From an uncultured Hyphomicrobium sp. (lineage in GTDB: Bacteria > Pseudomonadota > Alphaproteobacteria > Rhizobiales > Hyphomicrobiaceae), in the NCBI RefSeq assembly GCF_902826555.1, contig NZ_CADEFI010000015.1, positions 40,677 to 79,845 on the forward strand: 39,169 nt of DNA, read 5' to 3'. Below the pieces are notes generated by a model that worked only from the letters and a program-made list of their open reading frames with translations, was not told where the DNA came from and made no database searches. The translations under genes and the position numbers were made by a program. Below are positions 32,953 through 39,169 of the stretch, in pieces (within the stretch, counting starts at the first letter, position 1; the number at the start of each line of letters is the position of its first letter).

Positions 32953-33287
32953 CCCCACGGTGCCCAGTCCGCATCCCACACCGATGCCTTCGAAGCGTCC
33001 GTCATCTTCTTCGGACGGTTCAAGTGATCGACGTGCACGTACCAGAGCGCAGGCGAGACGGTGTTCACCGCATCGACAACCGCCAGAGGACGATCCAGCT
33101 CCGTGCGGCTGTTCCGCGTCGGCGCGATCTCCGTCTCATAGAGCTAGATGTACTCGCGCACCGTGCCGGTTGAGCCGGTGGCACCGCCACCCGCCGTCTC
33201 GGCGATCACGTTGCCGAAGATGTCGTGGACAAAGTGCGCCGTCCCGGCAGGTGTCTGGTTGGTCGTTACCCGGATCGCCAGCTGCTC
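32953..33287 (-). pseudogene. Orphan fragment of the RHS core, with in-frame stop
   Basis: These 335 bp align without gaps to 34061-34395 inside the intact RHS gene (constant offset 1108; I count 15 differences, about 95.5% identity). The frame encodes EQLAIRVTTNQTPAG through to DADWAPWGAP but has TAG in place of the Trp codon of YIWLYE. Sequence identity stops abruptly at both ends, with no toxin tail attached. It lies just after the immunity candidate. It is a displaced, decaying copy of the kind left when RHS tips are exchanged. Confidence 0.88.
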
Positions 33288-33302
33288 GCAGTGCGCCCAA
33301 GG

Positions 33303-33530
33303 TTACTCGCTTCTTTTGGTAGCGTGATCCGGCGGCTCCAAGTCCGGATAGTACTTCGTCACCGTCTTTACGACCCCATCGTATAACGCGAAACACGCTT
33401 CCGAGTCCGCATCGACAACCTTTCGCCTATCCTCGGGAGAAAGATTGGCCGAAAGTTCCCACAGACGAGCCATTATTTCACCGTACTTCAAATACTCTTG
33501 TATAAGTCCTATTGCAGTGTCTCGATCCAT
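33303..33530 (-). CDS. Small protein after RHS, candidate immunity protein
   Basis: This 75-residue protein begins MDRDTAIGLIQEYLKYG and looks helical, soluble and mildly acidic. It starts 14 bp after the RHS stop codon, on the same strand, where the immunity gene of a polymorphic toxin normally sits. A GAAGG ribosome site precedes this ATG; a longer frame from 33572 would overlap RHS by 29 bp. No known immunity family is recognised. The decayed RHS fragment follows immediately. Confidence 0.6.
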   Translation of the reverse strand: MDRDTAIGLIQEYLKYGEIMARLWELSANLSPEDRRKVVDADSEACFALYDGVVKTVTKYYPDLEPPDHATKRSE

Positions 33531-33543
33531 TGTCGCTGCCTTC

Positions 33544-36500
33544 TTAGTAGTCACATCCTTGCGCCGCTGCACATTCCTTTACGCAGCGTATGAGGCGAGG
33601 TTGATGATTTTGCCCAGAACCCGGTAATAGATCAGGATTTTCCTCTCGGGTTCTTTTGCATCCCTCGAAACATCCTCGAATAATAGCCTTGCATCTATCG
33701 TCGTCATCATCGCGATCGCTCCCGCCAACAAGTGATCGCGCGAGGGCAAAGCATTGTTTGGCAAACTCTGCACATTTTTGTGGGAAAACCGCGCAATAAA
33801 GCGCCGGTGGAAGCAAGATCGGGTGGCCGGGGATCGCTGTTTGCAACCCCTCTGGATCGGCCCGCATCTGAGGCGCACTCTTCGCATACGCATACACGCT
33901 CGGCCCATCGACGAACCCGAGCGGATCGGGCTGGGTGTAGCGCCCCAGCGTGGGATCGTAGTGGCGATGCCAGTTGTAGTGCAGGCCCGCCTCGAGCTGG
34001 TACCACTGGCCGGGGAAGCGCGCATCGAGCGTCGCGGAGCCGGTGATGGCTACCGGTGCGCCCCACGGTGCCCAGTCCGCATCCCACACCGATGCCTTCG
34101 AAGCGTCCGTCATCTTCTTCGGACGGTTCAAGTGATCGACGTGCACGTACCAGAGCGCAGGCGAGACGGTGTTCACCGCATCGACCACTGCTAAGGGACG
34201 ATCCAGCTCCGTGCGGCTGGTCCGCGTCGGCGCGATCTCCGTCTCATAGAGCCAGATGTACTCGCGCACCGTGCCCGTTGAGCCGGTGGCGCCGCCACCC
34301 GCGGTCTCGGCGATCACGTTGCCGAAGATGTCGTGGATGAAGTGCGTCGTCCCGGCCGGTGTCTGGTTCGTCGTTACCCGGATCGCCAGCTGCTCAAGCC
34401 CATCGTAGGTGTAGGTGCCCTTCAGCGAGCCAGCTACAGTCACGGTATTGAGCCGATTGCGGTTGTTATAGCCATAGGCGTAGGCCGTGCCGGACCGGCT
34501 ATCCTGCGTGATGTTGCCGGCGTTGTCGTAGGTGAAGGTCCGTTCGGGCGTACCGCCGATCTCGACGCCGGAGACACGGTTGTTGCTGCCGCCATAGCCA
34601 TAGTCCCGCGTCGTCGACGCACCACCCCCCGGTGGAATGGAGATCTCTTGCGTGCGGTTGCCGACGCCGTCGTAGTAGTAGGTGCGGCCGCCCCAAGGGC
34701 CATCGGCATTCTGCAGCCGGCCGGCGAGATTGTTCCACAGCGACTGGTTCTTTGCCGCGTCGAGGGTGTCCCAGATATTGGTCAGGTTGAGCCCGTCCGA
34801 GCGCGTGTGCGCCACATTGCAGACGTCGGTCGATCCGTCGTAGACCCCGAGCACATCCACCTCGTAATCCGTGGTGAAGGTGTTCCAGTCGTTGAGCCCG
34901 TTGCCGTAGTCCATGGACTTCAACAGGTTCGAGACCGGCATATAATCGATGTCGTCCGCCACCGTCTGCACGGCCGAGCCGGAGTCTTTCTTCGTCGTCA
35001 CCGACGTGATGCGGCCCATCGAATCCCGCACGTAGTTCACAATGCGCCCCGACGGGTAGGTGATCTCCGTGACCTTATCGTCGGCATCGTAGACGTAGCC
35101 AGCAGTATGCGCTTGCCCGCCAATGGTGCGTGTGTCCGTCACCACGTTGCCGCGCACGTCGTAGACCCAGGCGATCGTTACGTCTTGCGAGGCCAGCCCG
35201 GTCAGGCGTCCCTTGCCCTTGTTGCCGCCCGTTACATCGTCATAGGTGTAGGTGACATTCTCCGCCGACGCCGCCGGATAAGTCTTGGTCAGAACCCGGC
35301 CCGCGCTGTCGTAGGTGAGGTTGGTAACGATGCCACGGCCATCCGTGATCTGTGTCGCAAGAGCGAGGGCATTGCGCACATAGTCCGTCGTGCCGCTGTC
35401 CGGTGACGTTTGCCGGATGACGTCGCCGAAGCCATTGCGGACATAGCTCGTCTGCAGGCTGCGCGGGTCGGAATAGGTGACGATGTCGTCCTTGCCGTTT
35501 CGCGTGAGATTGACCTCGGCACTTTCCTGGTCCGTTTCCTTGATCAGCCGATTGACGCTGTCGTACGCATAGCCGTAGACACCCGATCGTGGATCGGTCA
35601 CCGTCTTCAGATTGCTCGTCTTGTCGTAGGAATATTCAAATTCCTGGCTTGCGGCACCGATCTGCTTCAACAGGCGACCAAGCTCGTCGAAGGTCTGGGT
35701 CTGGTTCAACACGATGGTGTTGCTGGCATCCTTGATCGTCTGCCCGTTCATGTTCCCCATTAGATCGTAGGTGTATTCGATCTTCTGGCCGTCGGCTTGC
35801 GTCACCGTCGTCAGCCGACGTGCGTTGTTGTAAATGTAGGTGAGGTACGACCCATCCGGCCGGGTGATCTTGGTGATCTGACCGATTGCATCGTACTCGA
35901 GCGTGGTTACCGCCGCCCCGGCGCCGGGGTTGACCGTTGTGGTCAGAAGGCGCCCCTGGAAATCGTAGGTGAGGTTGGTCACCACACCGTTCGCGTCGGT
36001 GATCTGTGTTGGCTGGCCGCGGCCGTTGACGGCATTGATTGTCGTCACGTGGCCGAGCTCGTTGGTCACTGTCGCCACGTATCCGCTGCTGTCGTAGGTG
36101 TACGTCACTGTGTCGCCCGACCCCGAGAGCGGGCCGTCGACGGTCAGCAGATTGCCACCCGTGCCATACGTGTAAGCCCAGGTCCGCGTTTGGCCATTGG
36201 TTGGATACGGCACCGTATGCGAGGTCGTGTCCGTCTGGGTTAGCGAGGTTAGACGCCCACTCGTCCAGGTGTACCCCGTGGTCAAACCCGGTTCGACCAT
36301 CTGCGTGGGCACCTGCAACGTGGCGTGATAGGTGTAGGTTGTGGTACTGGCCGCCGCCGTGCCGAACCCGCGTGTCACCGATGTCGGTAACCCGCGCGCA
36401 TCAACAACATATTTCGTGACACGGCCTTCCTCGTCCGTGGTTTGCGTTATGCGCCCCTTGCTGTTGTAAGTTGTCGCGCGCGAGCTTGCGGGGCAATGCG

Positions 36501-37863
36501 TGCTTGCTTGGCCGTCAACCTGCGTAGCCCGCATCCGGCGCGCGATCTCGGAGAGCGTCCGCACCTCGGACTTACCAAGCACGTTGGTGATCGTGACCTT
36601 TTTGTTGGCATCGTCATAGCTGAACGTCGTTGCATCGTTACCGCTGTCATGCGTGCTACTCGTCACGCGCGCATAGCCGTCATAGGCAAACGTCGCATAG
36701 CGCACGCCGCGCGCATCGGATATGCCCGTCAGCAGCAGAAAATCATGGGTATCCTCATAGTGGTAGGTCGTCGTCTCTGAAAGACCTGGCGACGACGTGG
36801 GATTGGATACCGTCACCTCATCGACAATGGCGCTCGTCAACACGCTGCCCGCAGAAAGGTTCTGCTGGCGTGCGTATTGGTAGTCAATTCGGGTTCCATC
36901 CTGCGCCCCGATCCGCGTGATAACGCGTTTCGTAGCCGGCAAGGGAGAAGCGGGCGCGGTCTCATACGTGAAGGTCAGCTGGCGTCCAAAAGTGTCGTCA
37001 ACGGTCGTGACGTATCCATTCGTGTCATAGGAGAGGGTAACCACGTATCCTCCCCGCGTTGTAATCGACTTCAGCCGCCAAAGGCCGGCAATGCTTTCAT
37101 AGCGCTCGACCCGATCATCTTCAAAAGTGAACTCATACGCCGTGACCGGCGAGCCGATCATGACCCCCTTAATGTTCCACGCAGAGTTCTGTTGCACGGA
37201 GAAGGTCTGACTGGCTCCACTGTAATCGAACTCCAGCAGCGATCCGTCTGCCTGCTCGAGTGATACATCGTTGCCCGCCGCAACATAGAGACGCCGATCC
37301 CAAGGCAAGCGCCAGCGATTGCCTAAAAGGCCGTACGCCCTGGAGCTCGACTGATAACTGCGAATGACTGCCAGTGGATTGGCGCCGCCAGTGGTGTAGT
37401 CGGTCACCACTTCAACCTTGTCGCCGGAACTGGCGATAATGGGATTGCCGACCCCACACTCGTTCTTGGGTGGCTCGCACGAGCACGTGCCCTTGGGTAC
37501 GCACCGCCCGCCACATTTCTCTTCATTGGCGGTGTCGGTGCAGACGTAGTTTGTGGTCTGGAAGCACTCGTAGAAGACATTGGCCCCGGAGCCGGGCGTA
37601 TAAAGGGCGCTACAGCAATACCCGGTCGGGCTCACACAGCTCCATGAGCTGATATTGTAGTGCAATCCGACAAACTGGCTGGGCTGCGGGAGAACGCTTG
37701 CCACACTATCCATGCATGCTGCGTCTGCAGTGGTGAAGCGGGTTTTCGCCGGCGTGCTGCAGTCATAGTTTAGAGACTTCCAACACGTGACAGCATTTGC
37801 TTGAAAGGAAAGCATCCACACCAAAGCGGGAATTAATCCCATCCAAATATGAATTCGACGCAT
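33544..37863 (-). CDS. Sec-exported RHS-repeat protein with cysteine-rich C-terminal tail
   Basis: This 1439-residue protein has a Sec signal peptide (MRRIHIWMGLIPALVWML, cleavage near ANA). A Cys-rich N-terminal region follows (about 24-140, including CGGRCVPKGTCSC), then the typical VGNPI...YTTGGANPLAVIRSYQSS entry and many YD repeats (for example TYDSSGYVATVTNELGH). The RHS core ends with the diagnostic RYTQPDPLGFVDGPSVYAYAKS. Beyond RADPEGL is a variable tail of 99 residues with nine cysteines and a short Asp run, which would be the toxin or effector part; it matches no domain I know. The ATG at 37863 has a GGCGGGG ribosome site and gives the signal peptide. An upstream start at 37974 would bury the signal. 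Confidence 0.88.
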   Translation of the reverse strand: MRRIHIWMGLIPALVWMLSFQANAVTCWKSLNYDCSTPAKTRFTTADAACMDSVASVLPQPSQFVGLHYNISSWSCVSPTGYCCSALYTPGSGANVFYECFQTTNYVCTDTANEEKCGGRCVPKGTCSCEPPKNECGVGNPIIASSGDKVEVVTDYTTGGANPLAVIRSYQSSSRAYGLLGNRWRLPWDRRLYVAAGNDVSLEQADGSLLEFDYSGASQTFSVQQNSAWNIKGVMIGSPVTAYEFTFEDDRVERYESIAGLWRLKSITTRGGYVVTLSYDTNGYVTTVDDTFGRQLTFTYETAPASPLPATKRVITRIGAQDGTRIDYQYARQQNLSAGSVLTSAIVDEVTVSNPTSSPGLSETTTYHYEDTHDFLLLTGISDARGVRYATFAYDGYARVTSSTHDSGNDATTFSYDDANKKVTITNVLGKSEVRTLSEIARRMRATQVDGQASTHCPASSRATTYNSKGRITQTTDEEGRVTKYVVDARGLPTSVTRGFGTAAASTTTYTYHATLQVPTQMVEPGLTTGYTWTSGRLTSLTQTDTTSHTVPYPTNGQTRTWAYTYGTGGNLLTVDGPLSGSGDTVTYTYDSSGYVATVTNELGHVTTINAVNGRGQPTQITDANGVVTNLTYDFQGRLLTTTVNPGAGAAVTTLEYDAIGQITKITRPDGSYLTYIYNNARRLTTVTQADGQKIEYTYDLMGNMNGQTIKDASNTIVLNQTQTFDELGRLLKQIGAASQEFEYSYDKTSNLKTVTDPRSGVYGYAYDSVNRLIKETDQESAEVNLTRNGKDDIVTYSDPRSLQTSYVRNGFGDVIRQTSPDSGTTDYVRNALALATQITDGRGIVTNLTYDSAGRVLTKTYPAASAENVTYTYDDVTGGNKGKGRLTGLASQDVTIAWVYDVRGNVVTDTRTIGGQAHTAGYVYDADDKVTEITYPSGRIVNYVRDSMGRITSVTTKKDSGSAVQTVADDIDYMPVSNLLKSMDYGNGLNDWNTFTTDYEVDVLGVYDGSTDVCNVAHTRSDGLNLTNIWDTLDAAKNQSLWNNLAGRLQNADGPWGGRTYYYDGVGNRTQEISIPPGGGASTTRDYGYGGSNNRVSGVEIGGTPERTFTYDNAGNITQDSRSGTAYAYGYNNRNRLNTVTVAGSLKGTYTYDGLEQLAIRVTTNQTPAGTTHFIHDIFGNVIAETAGGGATGSTGTVREYIWLYETEIAPTRTSRTELDRPLAVVDAVNTVSPALWYVHVDHLNRPKKMTDASKASVWDADWAPWGAPVAITGSATLDARFPGQWYQLEAGLHYNWHRHYDPTLGRYTQPDPLGFVDGPSVYAYAKSAPQMRADPEGLQTAIPGHPILLPPALYCAVFPQKCAEFAKQCFALARSLVGGSDRDDDDDRCKAIIRGCFEGCKRTREENPDLLPGSGQNHQPRLIRCVKECAAAQGCDY
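34061..34395 (-). repeat. Intact copy of the 335-bp RHS segment
   Basis: This part of the RHS gene is duplicated at 32953-33287. Here the frame is intact, with TGG for the Trp that is a stop in the copy. It corresponds to the last part of the RHS core before the hyperconserved DPLGF region. Confidence 0.88.
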
Positions 37864-37927
37864 GCATCTACCCCGCCAATCGAGTGCGAAATCGCAAATG
37901 AGATCGAAACGGAATGTGTTCTCAAAT

Positions 37928-37942
37928 GTTCTTTCAAAGAAC
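37928..37942. promoter_or_regulatory. Perfect palindrome upstream of RHS
   Basis: GTTCTTTCAAAGAAC has 7-bp arms and a single central base. It lies 65 bp upstream of the RHS start codon, where an operator would be expected. Confidence 0.4.
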
Positions 37943-37969
37943 AATGAATGTCCGTTACGGTACAAGGAA

Positions 37970-37988
37970 ATCATTGAACTTCAATGAT
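37970..37988. promoter_or_regulatory. Second inverted repeat upstream of RHS
   Basis: ATCATTGA and TCAATGAT pair around a 3-nt loop, 107 bp upstream of the RHS start and 28 bp from the first palindrome. Two spaced palindromes suggest a controlled promoter. Confidence 0.35.
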
Positions 37989-38415
37989 ATTTTCTCGTCC
38001 ACTCGAGGGCGTGGTGAAATAGACGGCGTTATTGTCGAAATGAGCCGATGCGGCCCTTGCGCGCAGTTTCAAAGAGATAGATTGTTTTAGTTAGAACCGG
38101 AAAAAAGCCAATTGGTGCCAAAATAATTTTTTATGACCAAAATAGTCCGTGGACGCGCGTTTTGTCCTTCTATTATCCTGGACCAAGGCCCGCCCGTCGC
38201 TGCCGACGCAGCCAAGGCGGGTTCGTCCCAGAAGCGGAAAAGGTGCTTCGTCCCAGAAGCGGAAGTCGGCCATCAGTGTCGGCGCCCCCGTTGGCTGCCG
38301 CCGACCAGTTTCGCTCATGGACCTAAAGCCGTCCTCGGATATCGTTCTTCTCGGCAACCTCGATTGCATCGTCGACCTCAACGCCGAACGGTCGTCACGA
38401 GCGGCGCGCTTGCCG
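37989..38415. other. Gene-free region between the protease and RHS genes
   Basis: Two weak overlapping frames (a minus-strand one of 96 codons at 38091-38381 and plus-strand ones) show no protein-like character. The stretch is locally AT-rich near 38080-38140, and would contain the RHS promoter. It also holds an 18-bp direct repeat. Confidence 0.5.
38222..38264. repeat. 18-bp direct repeat, 25-bp period
   Basis: ttcgtcccagaagcggaa occurs at 38222-38239 and again at 38247-38264, separated by 7 bp. It is not within a credible gene. Confidence 0.7.
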
Positions 38416-39169
38416 TCACTCGTTTCTGAGTTCGATTTCTTGATTCACAACGGCGCTTTCGACGAAGTTGCCGAGCGCACCCACCATGGAATTGTAGATC
38501 GCCGAGTCGCCATCTGCCCCCCACAGCGTCAACACAAAAGCTACTTCCTGCGGGCCAGCCTGGCTGTGGTGCGTCCAACCGAATTGGTAGAGGTCACGGG
38601 TAAACACCCGCGCGTAAAGTTGGAGATGTTTGCCGTCGAATGCCAAACCGTCGGGGAAGTCCTTGCAGTGGCACCGAACGGGTTGCCACTTCTTCAGCTC
38701 CTTGCGAGCGTCCTCTTCCTTGAGTGTGGATTCCAACATAGAGCCGACAAGAGGTTCCCACTTTCCGTTGGTCGGATACCGCAGAGAGGTCTGAAGCCTC
38801 GACGAGAAATAGTTCGCGCCTCCAAATGGAGATACGAGTGGCTTGAGGATCGCGGTTAACTTCGCACGGCCGACAAGCTTCCCGTCGCGGACCATTTCGG
38901 ACGGGATGGGAATGCCATTCCAATAGTAGTTGGCTCCCGGCGCCAACGATGCTTTCCATGCGAGCGTCACGCTTCCTGGTGCGCAGGTCCATGGCATCTG
39001 ATCTACGTACGGGGTGCCCCATCCCAATTTTGGGTGATGCTCCTTGCGCTCGGCCGCGTTGATCAGGAGCGCCTTGACGAGATCTGGCGTCGGCTCTCGT
39101 AAATTCGCAAACGTGTGCGCAGCAAGGGACGAGATGAGCGCCGTCGGATAGCTGCTTCCGGTTTCGATG
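38416..39169 (-). CDS. C-terminal part of a subtilisin-family (S8) serine protease
   Basis: The minus-strand frame enters from the right edge (codon phase set at 39168) and ends at a TGA at 38416. About 250 residues are seen. Near the edge, ETGSSYPTALISSLAA matches the motif around the catalytic serine of subtilases (GTSxAxP type), followed by VKALLINAAE and LGWGTP, as in the S8 family. The catalytic Asp and His would lie outside the window. The remaining 200 residues form a C-terminal domain with no recognised motif. Subtilases with such a tail are often paired with an AAA ATPase in defence islands; the partner would be beyond the edge. An internal TTG at 39027 is not the real start. Confidence 0.8.
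   Translation of the reverse strand, partial: IETGSSYPTALISSLAAHTFANLREPTPDLVKALLINAAERKEHHPKLGWGTPYVDQMPWTCAPGSVTLAWKASLAPGANYYWNGIPIPSEMVRDGKLVGRAKLTAILKPLVSPFGGANYFSSRLQTSLRYPTNGKWEPLVGSMLESTLKEEDARKELKKWQPVRCHCKDFPDGLAFDGKHLQLYARVFTRDLYQFGWTHHSQAGPQEVAFVLTLWGADGDSAIYNSMVGALGNFVESAVVNQEIELRNE

Noticed and set aside
37864-37974. Longer RHS start at 37974.
   Set aside because: It would place 37 residues before the Sec signal peptide and bury it; the ATG at 37863 has a ribosome site.
38091-38381. A 96-codon minus-strand frame between the protease and RHS genes.
   Set aside because: It spans the 18-bp direct repeat, lacks a ribosome site and has no protein-like pattern.

Overview
The window is high-GC DNA with Gram-negative secretion genes: a type II secretin and pseudopilins, a PrsD/PrsE-type type I exporter, and a Tat-dependent copper enzyme. 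The protein families fit an alphaproteobacterium, plausibly of the Hyphomicrobiales. Pedomicrobium/Hyphomicrobium-like or Aurantimonas-like manganese oxidisers would fit well, but no marker gene here fixes the taxon.

Left half (about 1-23 kb): a probable extracellular oxidation locus. At the left edge is the N-terminal 589 residues of a Tat-exported multicopper oxidase (minus strand), cut by the window. Divergent from it is a partial type II secretion cluster: gspD, gspK, a prepilin peptidase and gspG, with one small secreted cysteine/tyrosine-rich protein in reverse orientation. Converging on it is a four-gene minus-strand operon: a 2651-residue animal-type haem peroxidase carrying RTX repeats (MopA-like, the family of the manganese-oxidising peroxidases), a type I ABC exporter, a second RTX protein with an N-terminal membrane segment, and an HlyD-family adaptor. 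Divergent from the peroxidase is a NarL-type histidine kinase/response regulator pair, the obvious candidate regulator. One locus therefore holds both known classes of bacterial Mn(II) oxidase, two export routes and a sensor system. The Mn(II) role is inference; the protein families are seen in the sequence.

Middle (about 23-24 kb): two small hypothetical genes and otherwise empty DNA.

Right half (about 24-39 kb): an accessory defence/conflict island. It holds a short type II CBASS operon (HNH-SAVED effector, CD-NTase, stand-alone E2-like protein), a divergent HTH/PIN toxin-antitoxin pair, and then a plus-strand run of four genes: an unknown protein, a CoiA-like nuclease, an ApeA-like HEPN protein, and a possible PD-(D/E)XK-like protein. 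These are followed by a Sec-exported RHS protein with a cysteine-rich C-terminal tail, a small immunity candidate and a 335-bp decayed copy of RHS core. A subtilisin-family (S8) protease, cut by the right edge, ends the window. No integrase, tRNA, rRNA or CRISPR array was recognised.
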